Shown in pieces: positions 27,515-36,203 of a DNA stretch of 64,000 nucleotides. The position numbers were made by a program, and so were the translations under genes. The stretch comes from Glycomyces fuscus (GTDB taxonomy: Bacteria; Actinomycetota; Actinomycetes; Streptosporangiales; Streptosporangiaceae). The stretch covers positions 55,201-119,200 of the forward strand of contig NYMS01000044.1 of the NCBI GenBank assembly GCA_002529455.1, given 5' to 3'. Below the pieces are notes generated by a model that was not told the DNA's origin, did no database searches, and was given only the letters and a program-made list of their open reading frames with translations. The first letter of the stretch is position 1. Every line of letters starts with the position of its first letter.

Positions 27515-28084
27515 TCAGTCCCCGACGGCGTCCAGGGTGGCGCTGTCGTGGCGTTCGGGGGCCTCCTCGCCGCGCTGGCGGGCGGGCTCCCACCACCACC
27601 AGTGCGACTCGGGGACCCAGGCGGGCACCTCCTCCTCGTCGAGCGGCCGGGCCCGGGCCGCCACCGAGGTGAGGGCCTCGTCGATGCGCGGGAGGGCCTC
27701 CAGGTCCCCCGGGCGCAGGAAGGCCTCCCAGGGCACGAACTCCTCGCCGAGCAGTTCCAGCATGGACCGCCTCCAGCAGGCGGGGCGGTAGGCCTCGTGC
27801 TGGCCGTTCTCGGCCGCGGTCTGGGTGCGGACCACGTACAGGCCGAGCCGGTCGGGGTTGTTGCCGCCCACGAGCAGTTCGGCCAGGGTGGCGCTGAAGT
27901 CCTGTCCGGCCGGGGACCTGCGCTGCGCGGGCGTGGTCGCCCGGTACAGGTCGAAGAGGGCGGCGAAGGCGTTGTCCATCAGGGCGTCGCGGTCCCTGCG
28001 GCGCGAGGCGCTCTCGGCGAAGGCGTCCAACGCCCGCCTGGCCAGGTCCGAAAGGTCCCTGCCCGCATCCGCGCTCACCTTCAC
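27515..28084 (-). CDS. Hypothetical helical protein
   Basis: About 189 residues, not recognised. It is mostly helical and charged: a segment DLSDLARRALDAFAESASRR, then ALFDLYRATTPAQRR, LYVVRTQTAAENGQHEAYRP, and near the end the unusual ESHWWWWEPARQRGEE with four Trp in a row. There is no signal peptide or membrane helix. The GTG at 28084 is a tentative start, with AAGGCGG close upstream; another in-frame GTG is at 28078. It converges on the GH1 remnant with a 14-bp gap. Confidence 0.6.
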   Translation of the reverse strand: MKVSADAGRDLSDLARRALDAFAESASRRRDRDALMDNAFAALFDLYRATTPAQRRSPAGQDFSATLAELLVGGNNPDRLGLYVVRTQTAAENGQHEAYRPACWRRSMLELLGEEFVPWEAFLRPGDLEALPRIDEALTSVAARARPLDEEEVPAWVPESHWWWWEPARQRGEEAPERHDSATLDAVGD

Positions 28085-28178
28085 ACCGCCTTGTCCGGTC
28101 CGGGAATGACGTCCGCGGCGGGCCCGCGGCCCCGCCGCTTCGATGATAAGCACGCTCCGTGCCGCCGAGGTAGCCGGT

Positions 28179-28793
28179 TCACGGTGCCGGGGTCCGCAGC
28201 TGCTCGTCCAGGGTGCGCGCCCACTGGCGCACGATCCGGCGCCGCCGGGGCCCGTCGTCGGTGAGCAGGTTGGCCAGCCCCAGGCCGCGTGCCAGGTCGA
28301 GGGTGGCCTGGACGGTCTCGCGGACCCCCGGGACCGACTCGTCCACGCCCAGCAGCTCCACGGCGGCCCGGTGGATCTCGCGGCCCATCCGCTCCTCCAC
28401 GGGGACGATCCGCTCGCGCAGGACCGGGTCGCTGGCTGCCGCCGACCACAGCTGGAGGGCGGCCCGGAAGTCCGTCCCGGTGAAGGCGTCCACGACCATC
28501 TGCACGACCGCCTCGGTGCGGCCGCTCCCCCGGGGGACGGCGGCCGCGCCGCGCCGGAGCTCCGCGCCGCGGCTGTCGAGCATGTGCCGCAGCACGGCCA
28601 GGAACAGGTCCTCGCGGGTGGGGAAGTGGTGCTGGGCGGCTCCGCGCGACACCCCCGCCCGCCGCGCGACCGCGCCCACGGTGGCTCCGGCCGCGCCCCG
28701 TTCGGCCAGGCAGGCCACCGCGGCCTCCAGCAGCCGGGCCCGGGTGGCCCGGCTGCGCTCCTGCCGCGGCTCGCGGTCGGCCCCGGTGTCCAC
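28179..28793 (-). CDS. TetR-family regulator of the acyl-CoA carboxylase operon
   Basis: A 204-residue TetR regulator. The N-terminal HTH reads ARLLEAAVACLAERGAAGAT, then VARRAGVSRGAAQHHFPTRE. The C-terminal ligand domain is helical (TEAVVQMVVDAFTGTDFRAA and later). The GTG at 28793 is chosen because GGGGGAG lies six bases before it; a GTG at 28814 is less well placed. It is the last gene of the operon starting at 35450, 54 bp after the acyl-CoA dehydrogenase. A TetR-like 22-bp dyad sits in the operon promoter. It probably senses an acyl-CoA of the pathway. Confidence 0.88.
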   Translation of the reverse strand: MDTGADREPRQERSRATRARLLEAAVACLAERGAAGATVGAVARRAGVSRGAAQHHFPTREDLFLAVLRHMLDSRGAELRRGAAAVPRGSGRTEAVVQMVVDAFTGTDFRAALQLWSAAASDPVLRERIVPVEERMGREIHRAAVELLGVDESVPGVRETVQATLDLARGLGLANLLTDDGPRRRRIVRQWARTLDEQLRTPAP

Positions 28794-28847
28794 GTCGCTC
28801 TCCCCCTCGCTCACCCCTGGGGCGGCCCGCGTCCGCGCGCCGGCCGC

Positions 28848-30020
28848 TCAGTACGACCTGGGCAGGCCGAGGGACTGCTGTGCCACGTAGTTGAGCACCA
28901 TCTCCCGGCTCACCGGCGCGATGCGCGCCAGGCGGGCGGCGGCGATCGCCGAACCCAGCCCGTACTCGCTGGCCAGGCCGTTGCCGCCCAGGGTCTGCAC
29001 GGCCTGGTCGACCGCGCGCACGCACGCCTCCGCGGCGGCGTACTTGGCCATGTTGGCCGCCTCCCCCGCCCCCGCGTCGTCGCCGGAATCGTAGCGGAGC
29101 GCCGCGTGCTGGGTCATCAGGCGGGCCTGCTCCAGTTCGATCTTGACCTGCGCCAGCGGGTGGGCCAACCCCTGGTGGGCGCCGATGGGGGTGTCGCGCC
29201 AGACCCTGCGCTCCCTGGCGTAGGCCACCGCCCTGTCCAGGGCGTACCGGGCGCTGCCCGAGGCCAGGGACGCGGCCATGATGCGCTCGGGGTTGAGTCC
29301 GGCGAAGAGCTGGAGGAGCCCGGCCCCGGGGTCGCCGACCAGGGCGTCGGCGGGCAGGCGCACGTCGTCCAGGAACAGCTGGTACTGGTGGTCGGGGCTG
29401 ACCAGGTCCATCTCGATGCGGCGGGCCTCGAACCCGGGCGCGTCGGTGGGCACCGCGAACAGCGCGGCGGACAGGCGCCCGGTGTCCTCGTCCTGGACGC
29501 GGCCGACGACGAGGACGGCGTCGGCCACGTCCACACCGGAGATGAAGGTCTTGCGCCCGCTGAGCACCCACCCGTCGCCGTCGCGCCGGGCGGTGGTGGT
29601 GATGCGGTGGGAGTTGGATCCGGCGTCGGGCTCGGTGATGGCGAAGGCCATGATGGTCCGGCCCGTGGCCAGGCCGGGCAGCCAGCGCGCGCGCTGGCCG
29701 GGGGTGCCGAAGCGGGACAGGACGGTGCCGCAGATGGCCGGGGAGACCACCATCATCAGGGTGGGGCACCCGGCCGCGCCGAGCTCCTCCAGAACGGCGG
29801 CCAGGTCGCCGATGCCGCCGCCACCGCCCCCGTACTCCTCGGGGATGTTGACGCCCAGGTAGCCGAGTTCGCCCGCCTCGCGCCACAGCTCGGTGAGGTA
29901 GGCGCCCTCCTTGGCGCGGGCCCGGTAGTACCCGGACCCGTACCCCGCGGCGAACGCGGACACGGCGGCGCGCAGGTCGACGCGCTCGGCGGGTTCGTTG
30001 AAGGTCATGGCACCGGTCAC
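28848..30020 (-). CDS. Acyl-CoA dehydrogenase (AtuD/citronellyl-CoA or isovaleryl-type)
   Basis: A 390-residue FAD enzyme that introduces a 2,3-double bond into acyl-CoA. Signatures: IMAFAITEPDAGSNSHRITT near residue 135, GRKTFISGVDVADAVLVVGR, ALFAVPTDAPGF, and the C-terminal TLGGNGLASEYGLGSAIAAA. The start is GTG 30020, overlapping the preceding stop (GTGA), with AAGGGG seven bases upstream; an ATG at 30008 has no ribosome site. Coupling to biotin carboxylase and the AtuA-like gene suggests it makes the unsaturated acyl-CoA that the carboxylase then carboxylates, as in leucine or acyclic terpene degradation. Confidence 0.9.
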   Translation of the reverse strand: MTGAMTFNEPAERVDLRAAVSAFAAGYGSGYYRARAKEGAYLTELWREAGELGYLGVNIPEEYGGGGGGIGDLAAVLEELGAAGCPTLMMVVSPAICGTVLSRFGTPGQRARWLPGLATGRTIMAFAITEPDAGSNSHRITTTARRDGDGWVLSGRKTFISGVDVADAVLVVGRVQDEDTGRLSAALFAVPTDAPGFEARRIEMDLVSPDHQYQLFLDDVRLPADALVGDPGAGLLQLFAGLNPERIMAASLASGSARYALDRAVAYARERRVWRDTPIGAHQGLAHPLAQVKIELEQARLMTQHAALRYDSGDDAGAGEAANMAKYAAAEACVRAVDQAVQTLGGNGLASEYGLGSAIAAARLARIAPVSREMVLNYVAQQSLGLPRSY

Positions 30021-32101
30021 GGCGTGGCCCCTTCGTAGTCGAGGACGGCGAGGGGCGCCCCGGCGGGCACCCTCTGCCCCGCCGAGACCGGGATCTCCCG
30101 GACGGCACCGGCGGCGGGGGCGGTGACGCGGTGCTCCGTCTTCATGGCTTCCATGCGCAGCAGGGTCTGTCCGGGCTCGACCCGGTCGCCCACGGCGACG
30201 TCCACGGCGGTGACCGTGCCGGGCATGGGCGCGGGCAGGGCGCCGGGGTCGACCGCGGCCTCGGGCGCGGGCAGGGGGTCGACGGGGGTGAGGGTGACCG
30301 GACCCAGGGACGAGTCGACGTGGACGTCGCCGCCCGCGGCGGGGCGGTGGACGGCGAAGGCTCGGCGCAGGCCCTCGACCTCCAGGACCACCCGGTCGGG
30401 CGCGGCCGAGAGCACGCGGACCCCCGCCTGTTCGGGCAGGTAGGAGCCTCGCCGGGTCCGGTAGGCGGTGGTGGTCCGCCTCCCCTCGTCCCCGTCGGCG
30501 TCGTGTCGGCGGACGAAGGGCTGGGAGGGCAGACTGCGCCAGTTGGCGGGGATCCCCGCGGGGGCGGCGGCGCCGGCGCGGGCGGCCTCGGCGGCGGCCA
30601 GGGACGCGGCCAGCGCGGAGAGGCGTTCGGCGGCGGGGTCGGCCAGGGGCCGCACGAGGTCGGTGAGGCGCTCGGCGTCCAGGTAGCCGGTGTGCAGTCC
30701 CCCGGGCCGGGTCCCGGCCCCGGCGAAGGCGGGGTCGCGCAGTACCCGCACGAGCAGGTCGCGGTTGGTGCCCACCCCGTGGACGCGCGCGGCGGCCAGG
30801 GCGGCGGCCAGGCGGCGGAGCGCGTCGCGGCGGTCGCGCCCGTGGGCGACGACCTTGGCGAGCAGGGGGTCGAAGTCGGCGCCGACGGTGTCGCCGGGCT
30901 CGACACCGCTGTCCAGGCGCACCCCGAAGGCGGGCGGCGGGGCGAAGCGGGTGTCGGCGGGGACGTCGAAGGCGTGCAGGACTCCGGTGCGGGGCCGCCA
31001 GCCGTCGCGGGGGTCCTCGGCGTACAGGCGGGCCTCGACGGCGTGGCCGCGCGGTGCGGGCGGGCCGCCCCCGGGCAGGGGTTCGCCCTCGGCGACGCGG
31101 ATCTGCCACTCGACCAGGTCCAGGCCGGTGACGCACTCGGTGACGGGGTGCTCGACCTGGAGCCGGGTGTTCATCTCCAGGAAGACGGGGTCGCCGAAGC
31201 CCTCCTCCCCCACGGGGACGAGGAACTCGGCCGTCCCGGCGCCGGTGTAGCCGATGAGGCGGGCCAGGCGGCGGGCGGACTCGTGCAGGAGCCCGCGCAG
31301 GTCCTCGGGCAGGCCGGGGGCGGGCGCCTCCTCGACGACCTTCTGGTGGCGGCGCTGGACGGAGCAGTCGCGCTCGCCCAGGGCCCACACGGTGCCGTGG
31401 GTGTCGGCCAGGACCTGTACCTCGACGTGGCGGCCTCGGGGGACGTAGGGCTCGCAGAACACCGCCGGGTCGCCGAAGGCGGAGGCCGCCTCGGCGCGGG
31501 CGGCGGCGGCCCCGGCGGGCAGGTCGGCCAGGTCGCGGACCACCCGCATGCCGCGCCCGCCGCCCCCGGAGACGGCCTTGACCAGCACGGGCAGGTGTTC
31601 GGGGCGCACCTGGTCGGGGTCCAGGGCCTCGGCCACCGGCACCCCGGCGTCCCGGGCGATCCGCTTGGCGCGGGTCTTGGCTCCCATGCTCTCGACGGCC
31701 TCGGCCGGGGGGCCGATCCAGGTCAGCCCGGCACCGGTGACGGCGCGGGCGAGGGCGGGGTTCTCGGACAGGAAGCCGTAGCCGGGGTGGACGGCGTCGG
31801 CGCCGGAGGCGCGGGCGGCCGCCACCACGGCGTCGGGGTCGAGGTAGGCGTCCACGGGGCCGCGTCCCCCGGGCAGGGGCAGGCGCACGGCGGTGTCGGC
31901 CTCGGCCACGTGCGCGGCGTCCTCCTCGCCGGGGGCGTGCACGGCGACGGTGGCGATGCCCAGGGAGCGGCAGGTGCGCAGGATCCGGCGGGCGACCTCT
32001 CCCCGGTTGGCGACCAGGAGGCGGGTGACGGGGCGCGGCCGCGCGGGGGGCGCGGCGCCGGGAGACGGGGCGCAGTCCCCGGCGGAGGGCACGTCGTTCA
32101 T
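30017..32101 (-). CDS. Acyl-CoA carboxylase alpha subunit (biotin carboxylase + BCCP)
   Basis: A 694-residue biotin-dependent carboxylase subunit. The biotin carboxylase domain begins VTRLLVANRGEVARRILRTC, with the ATP-grasp glycine loop KAVSGGGGRGMRVV, the catalytic EMNTRLQVEHPVTE and the following LVEWQIRVAEGEPL. The BT linker runs to about residue 610, and the C-terminal carrier domain has the biotinylated Lys in RMEAMKTEH (the family usual is AMKM). The ATG at 32101 has GGAGGA upstream. It pairs with the beta subunit 11 bp upstream. The 3-methylcrotonyl/geranyl-CoA carboxylase type is inferred from the AtuA-like and dehydrogenase neighbours. Confidence 0.93.
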   Translation of the reverse strand: MNDVPSAGDCAPSPGAAPPARPRPVTRLLVANRGEVARRILRTCRSLGIATVAVHAPGEEDAAHVAEADTAVRLPLPGGRGPVDAYLDPDAVVAAARASGADAVHPGYGFLSENPALARAVTGAGLTWIGPPAEAVESMGAKTRAKRIARDAGVPVAEALDPDQVRPEHLPVLVKAVSGGGGRGMRVVRDLADLPAGAAAARAEAASAFGDPAVFCEPYVPRGRHVEVQVLADTHGTVWALGERDCSVQRRHQKVVEEAPAPGLPEDLRGLLHESARRLARLIGYTGAGTAEFLVPVGEEGFGDPVFLEMNTRLQVEHPVTECVTGLDLVEWQIRVAEGEPLPGGGPPAPRGHAVEARLYAEDPRDGWRPRTGVLHAFDVPADTRFAPPPAFGVRLDSGVEPGDTVGADFDPLLAKVVAHGRDRRDALRRLAAALAAARVHGVGTNRDLLVRVLRDPAFAGAGTRPGGLHTGYLDAERLTDLVRPLADPAAERLSALAASLAAAEAARAGAAAPAGIPANWRSLPSQPFVRRHDADGDEGRRTTTAYRTRRGSYLPEQAGVRVLSAAPDRVVLEVEGLRRAFAVHRPAAGGDVHVDSSLGPVTLTPVDPLPAPEAAVDPGALPAPMPGTVTAVDVAVGDRVEPGQTLLRMEAMKTEHRVTAPAAGAVREIPVSAGQRVPAGAPLAVLDYEGATP

Positions 32102-32112
32102 GTTCTCCTCCC

Positions 32113-33711
32113 TCACATCCGAAAGACGCCGAAGCGGTCGGTGCCCCGGACGGGGGCGTTGTGGGCGTAGGACAGGCACAGGCCCAGGACGGTGCGGGTG
32201 TCGCGGGGGTCGATGACGCCGTCGTCGTAGACCCGCCCGGACAGGAACAGGGGCAGCGACTCGGCCTCGATCTGCCGCTCCACCATCTCCCGCACGGCGG
32301 CGTCCTGGTCCTCGTCGTAGGGTCGGCCCCTCCTCGCCGCGGACTGGCGGGCGACGGTGGACAGCACCTCGGCGAGCTGGCGGGGGCCCATGACCGCGGA
32401 GCGGGCGCTGGGCCAGGCGAACAGGAAGCGCGGGTCGTAGGCCCGTCCGCACATCCCGTAGTGGCCCGCGCCGTAGGAGGCGCCCACGATCACCGAGAGG
32501 TGGGGGACGGTGCTGTTGGAGACGGCGTTGAGCATCATCGAGCCGTGCTTGATGATGCCGCCCTGCTCGTACTCGCGGCCGACCATGTAGCCGGTGGTGT
32601 TGTGCAGGAACACCAGCGGGGTGTCGGCGCGGTTGGCGAGCTGGATGAACTGGGCGGCCTTCTGGGCCTCGGCGCTGAAGAGCACGCCGTGGTCGTTGGC
32701 GAGCACGCCGACGGGGTAGCCGTGCAGGTCGGCCCAGCCGGTGACCAGGCCGCCGCCGTAGGAGGGCTTGAACTCGTCGAACACCGAGCCGTCCACGAGG
32801 CGGGCGATGATCTCGCGCGGGTCGACGGGGACCCGCAGGTCGGGCGGCATGATCCCGAGCAGGTCCTCGGCCGGGTACAGGGGCTCGGGGGCCGCCGCGG
32901 CCGGGGCGGGACCGGCCCTGCGGTGGCCCAGGCGGGCCACGATCCGCCGCCCGATGCGGATGGCGTCGCGCTCGTCCTCGGCCAGGTGGTCGGCCAGGCC
33001 CGAGACCTCGGCGTGCATGCGGGCCCCGCCCAGCGACTCGTCGTCGCTCTCCTCGCCCGTGGCCGCCCGCACCAGCGGCGGTCCGCCCAGGAACACCTTG
33101 GAGCGCTCGCGCACCATGACCACGTGGTCGCTCATGCCGGGGACGTAGGCGCCCCCGGCCGTGGAGTTGCCGAAGACCAGCGCGACGGTGGGGATCCCGG
33201 CGGCGGACAGCCGGGTCAGGTCGCGGAAGGTCCGGCCGCCCGGGACGAAGATCTCCTTCTGGGTGGGCAGGTCGGCTCCGCCGGACTCCACCAGGCTGAC
33301 CAGCGGCATCCGGTTGCGCTCGGCGATCTCGGCGGCCCGGGCGGTCTTCTTGAGGGTCCACGGGTTGCTGGAGCCGCCGCGCACGGTGGGGTCGTTGGCG
33401 ACCAGCACGCACTCCACGCCGGAGACCTCCCCCACGCCGGTGACGAGGCTGGCGCCGACGTGGAAGTCGCTGCCCCAGGCGGCGAGCGGGGACAGCTCCA
33501 GGAAGGGGCTGCCCTCGTCCAGGAGGAGTTCGATCCGCTCGCGGGCCGGCAGGCCGCCCCGGGAGCGGTGGCGCTCCACGTAGCGCCGCCCTCCCCCGGC
33601 CAGGGCCCTGGCGTGCTCGGCGTCGATCTCGGCGATCTTGGCGAGCATCGCCTCACGGGCCTCGGCGAAGGCGGGCGAGGCGGTGTCGAGCCCGCTCCTC
33701 AGTACGCTCAC
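32113..33711 (-). CDS. Acyl-CoA carboxylase beta subunit (carboxyltransferase)
   Basis: A 532-residue carboxyltransferase that moves CO2 from carboxybiotin to an acyl-CoA. The N-terminal crotonase-like half has RGGLPARERIELLLDEGSPF and LEFGNSTAGGAYVPG-type oxyanion residues (visible as VFGNSTAGGAYVPGMSD). The C-terminal half has LHNTTGYMVGREYEQGGIIK, GASYGAGHYGMCGRAYDPRF and FAWPSARSAVMG. These features are of the methylcrotonyl/geranyl-CoA carboxylase branch rather than acetyl-CoA carboxylase. The GTG at 33711 overlaps the upstream stop by GTGA, implying translational coupling. Confidence 0.92.
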   Translation of the reverse strand: MSVLRSGLDTASPAFAEAREAMLAKIAEIDAEHARALAGGGRRYVERHRSRGGLPARERIELLLDEGSPFLELSPLAAWGSDFHVGASLVTGVGEVSGVECVLVANDPTVRGGSSNPWTLKKTARAAEIAERNRMPLVSLVESGGADLPTQKEIFVPGGRTFRDLTRLSAAGIPTVALVFGNSTAGGAYVPGMSDHVVMVRERSKVFLGGPPLVRAATGEESDDESLGGARMHAEVSGLADHLAEDERDAIRIGRRIVARLGHRRAGPAPAAAAPEPLYPAEDLLGIMPPDLRVPVDPREIIARLVDGSVFDEFKPSYGGGLVTGWADLHGYPVGVLANDHGVLFSAEAQKAAQFIQLANRADTPLVFLHNTTGYMVGREYEQGGIIKHGSMMLNAVSNSTVPHLSVIVGASYGAGHYGMCGRAYDPRFLFAWPSARSAVMGPRQLAEVLSTVARQSAARRGRPYDEDQDAAVREMVERQIEAESLPLFLSGRVYDDGVIDPRDTRTVLGLCLSYAHNAPVRGTDRFGVFRM

Positions 33712-35450
33712 GGCCGCTCCACCTCCGCCAGCAGGACCTCGGGAACGGGGACGCGCCGGGCGCGCAGCCACTCGCCCAGCCCCTTGGCCTGGGGGTCGTC
33801 GCCCTCGCGGCGGGCGGTGCCGGGGGCGAGCAGGCCCTCGATCCAGAAGTTGGCGGCGCGCAGGTTGGGCAGCAGGTACCGGGTGACGCGGAGTCCGGCG
33901 GTCTCCGGCAGGAGCTCGCGCAGCAGGTCGGTGGTCAGTGTGGTGGCCAGCCACCGCCACGCCGTCTCGTCGCGCGCCCACACGCCCAGGTTGGCGTCGG
34001 CGCCCTTGTCCCCGCTGCGCGCGCCCAGGACCAGGCCGAGCGGGACCCGGCGCACGGGGCCGTCGGGCAGGGGTTCGGGCAGCGGCGGCTCGGGGACCTC
34101 GGCCGGGACACGGGTGCGGGGAGCGGGGGCGACGGGCACCCGTTCGCCGTCGGGCAGGATCGCGGTGTGCGCGACCTCGGAGGCGGGCACGAGCGCGTGC
34201 GTGGCGGCGACCCCGTCGGGGCGGGCGTCGCGCGGCGGCGCGGTGAGGTGGAACCCGGCGTAGCTGCCCAGGGCCAGCTCCACGGCGGCCGCGCCGAAGG
34301 AGCGGCCCACGACCGCGGGGTCCTGGTCGCGGGCGACCACGCGCAGGCGGGCGGTGGCCGCGTCCTGGGTGTCGCCGTGGGGGTCCTGGGCGGGCACGAG
34401 GGTGAAGCGCAGGTCGTCCGGCTCGCGGTCGGCGAGGGCGGCGCGCATCTGGCGTTCGGCCTGCGCGGCCTTGGCCTCGGCGTCCAGGCCGGTGACGAGG
34501 AACTCGACCTCGTTGCGGAAGCCGGTGAGGCTGGTCAGGCCGACCCTGAGGTCGGGGGGCGGCTCCTCGCCGCGGGTGCCGCTGAGCAGGACCCGGTCGG
34601 GCCCCTGCCGGGTGAGGCGGACGGTGTCCAGGCGGGCGGTGACGTCGGGGCCGGGGTAGCGGGGTCCGGCGACCTCGTAGACGAGCTGGGCGGTGACGGT
34701 CCCGGTGGTGACGGCGCCGCCGCTGCCGGGGTGCTTGGTGATGACCGCGCTGCCGTCGGCGTGGATCTCGGCGAGGGGGAAGCCGGGCCGGTCCAGGTCG
34801 CGGCCCCGGCGCAGGAGTTCGGCGGCCAGGGCGTAGTTGCCCCCGGTGGCCTGGGTGCCGCACTCGATGACGTGTCCGGCGACGGTGGCCCCGGCCAGGG
34901 CGTCCAGGTCCCCGGGTGTCCAGCCGAAGTGGGCGGCGGCCGGGCCCACGACCAGGGAGGCGTCGGTGACGCGGCCGGTGACGACGATGTCGGCGCCCGC
35001 GTCCAGGCAGGCGGCGATGCCGAAGGCGCCCAGGTAGGCGTTGGCGGTCAGGGGGGAGCCCAGGTCGAGTTCCTCGGCGCGGTCGATGAGGTCGTCGCCG
35101 GTGACGCAGGCGATGCGGGGTTCGAGGCCGAGCCCGTCGGCGAGCTCGGTGAGCCGGTCGGCGAGGCCGCGCGGGTTGAGGCCGCCCGCGTTGGTGACCA
35201 CCCTGGTGCCGCGTTCCACGGCCAGCGCCAGGGTGTCGCGCATCTGCCGCAGGAAGGTCCGGGCGTAGCCGCGGTCGGGGTCGTTCAGCTGGTCGCGGCC
35301 GAGGACGGCCATGGTGAGCTCGGCCAGGTAGTCGCCGGTGAGGACGTCCACGTGTCCCTCGGTGAGCATCTCGTGGACGGCGGCGAAGCGGTCTCCGTAG
35401 AAGCCGGAGGCGTTCGCGACCAACAGCGGGGGCGCCGGGGTAGCGGTCAT
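33708..35450 (-). CDS. AtuA-like (DUF1446, acyclic terpene utilisation) protein
   Basis: A 580-residue protein of the AtuA/DUF1446 family. Recognisable parts are LLVANASGFYGDRFAAVHEM, LTGDYLAELTMAVLGRDQL, VVTNAGGLNPRGLADRLTEL, DIVVTGRVTDASLVVGPAAA and ECGTQATGGNYA. The C-terminal domain contains GARSGDKGADANLGVWARDE. In Pseudomonas, AtuA is essential for citronellol/geraniol degradation, but its reaction is not known. It leads a five-gene operon. The ATG at 35450 lacks a ribosome site, so the message may be leaderless or the GTG at 35456 used. Whether this strain uses terpenoids or a branched-chain acid is open. Confidence 0.85.
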   Translation of the reverse strand: MTATPAPPLLVANASGFYGDRFAAVHEMLTEGHVDVLTGDYLAELTMAVLGRDQLNDPDRGYARTFLRQMRDTLALAVERGTRVVTNAGGLNPRGLADRLTELADGLGLEPRIACVTGDDLIDRAEELDLGSPLTANAYLGAFGIAACLDAGADIVVTGRVTDASLVVGPAAAHFGWTPGDLDALAGATVAGHVIECGTQATGGNYALAAELLRRGRDLDRPGFPLAEIHADGSAVITKHPGSGGAVTTGTVTAQLVYEVAGPRYPGPDVTARLDTVRLTRQGPDRVLLSGTRGEEPPPDLRVGLTSLTGFRNEVEFLVTGLDAEAKAAQAERQMRAALADREPDDLRFTLVPAQDPHGDTQDAATARLRVVARDQDPAVVGRSFGAAAVELALGSYAGFHLTAPPRDARPDGVAATHALVPASEVAHTAILPDGERVPVAPAPRTRVPAEVPEPPLPEPLPDGPVRRVPLGLVLGARSGDKGADANLGVWARDETAWRWLATTLTTDLLRELLPETAGLRVTRYLLPNLRAANFWIEGLLAPGTARREGDDPQAKGLGEWLRARRVPVPEVLLAEVERP

Positions 35451-35480
35451 GGACACGAGGGTGACGCCGGCCACACAAAA

Positions 35481-35502
35481 AAACAAGCACAGGTGATTGT
35501 TT
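35481..35502 (-). promoter_or_regulatory. TetR-type operator of the atuA-like operon
   Basis: A 22-bp dyad AAACAAgCAC-AG-GTGaTTGTTT, with 9 of 10 positions symmetric, 31 bp before the operon start and in a locally AT-rich stretch. It is the natural target for the TetR protein encoded at the operon's end. Confidence 0.65.
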
Positions 35503-35597
35503 TTCCGGGTCGATCGGCCACGACGTGGCCGAAACCGGCCACGGAGCGTGCGTTACTCCCTCTCGGAGAAGGGGCAGACGCGCGGTAGTTTGGCGCC

Positions 35598-36152
35598 GTG
35601 AACACCTCGCGAGAAGACACCAACCCCACCGGCGAGCCCGCGTCCACCGAGAAGACGGCGGAGACGGCGGAGACGGCGGAGGCGGCGACGGAGGCGGAGA
35701 GCGCCCCGGAGACCGGGGCCGCCAGTCCGCGCCAGGAGACCGCGGTCCCGGGAACGCACCGGGAGACCGAGGCCAGCGGCGCCTTCATCGCGGGCACGCC
35801 GGTCCACTCCCCCGGCGGCCTGTTCGCCGCCGAGACCTTCAGCGTCATCGCCCTGATGCTGTTCGCCCTCACCGCGCTGAACACCCGGCTCTTCGAGCTC
35901 TTCGGCTTCTTCTTCGTGGGCCGGGTCCCCACCGACACCAGCGCCGGGGAGGCGAGCGCGCTCGCGGCCGAGGTGATGGTCGCGGGCGGGCTGAGCGCGC
36001 TGACCGTGCTCGCCGGGGCCCTGGCGCTGCTGCGCGGCGGCGCGGGCACGCGGGCGTGGAGCCGCTGGGGCGCCGCGGCGGCCGTGATCGTGGGCACGCT
36101 GCTGGTCCTGGTCTCGGTGCTGACCTTCCTCACCCTGCCATCCGGGGCCTGA
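35598..36152 (+). CDS. Membrane protein, tandem paralogue 1
   Basis: A 184-residue protein. Residues 1 to about 65 are acidic and low-complexity, from a GGCGGAGAC-type DNA repeat (AETAETAEAATEAE), and are probably disordered. Three to four hydrophobic helices follow: ETFSVIALMLFALTALNTRL, VMVAGGLSALTVLAGALALL and AAVIVGTLLVLVSVLTFLTL. I do not recognise a family. The neighbour at 36204 has the same design. The GTG at 35598 stands six bases from TAGTTT (35586-35591) with no ribosome site, so it is leaderless. Confidence 0.7.
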   Translation: MNTSREDTNPTGEPASTEKTAETAETAEAATEAESAPETGAASPRQETAVPGTHRETEASGAFIAGTPVHSPGGLFAAETFSVIALMLFALTALNTRLFELFGFFFVGRVPTDTSAGEASALAAEVMVAGGLSALTVLAGALALLRGGAGTRAWSRWGAAAAVIVGTLLVLVSVLTFLTLPSGA

Positions 36153-36203
36153 ACAGGAGTTTTGTAGAGGCTTCCTTGGTACTTCGGCGGGTACGTTGAC
36201 CGC

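Noticed and set aside
28081..30108. Long open frame opposite and within the acyl-CoA dehydrogenase/TetR region
   Set aside because: Arg/Pro/Gly-rich shadow frame; the opposite reading is a textbook acyl-CoA dehydrogenase.
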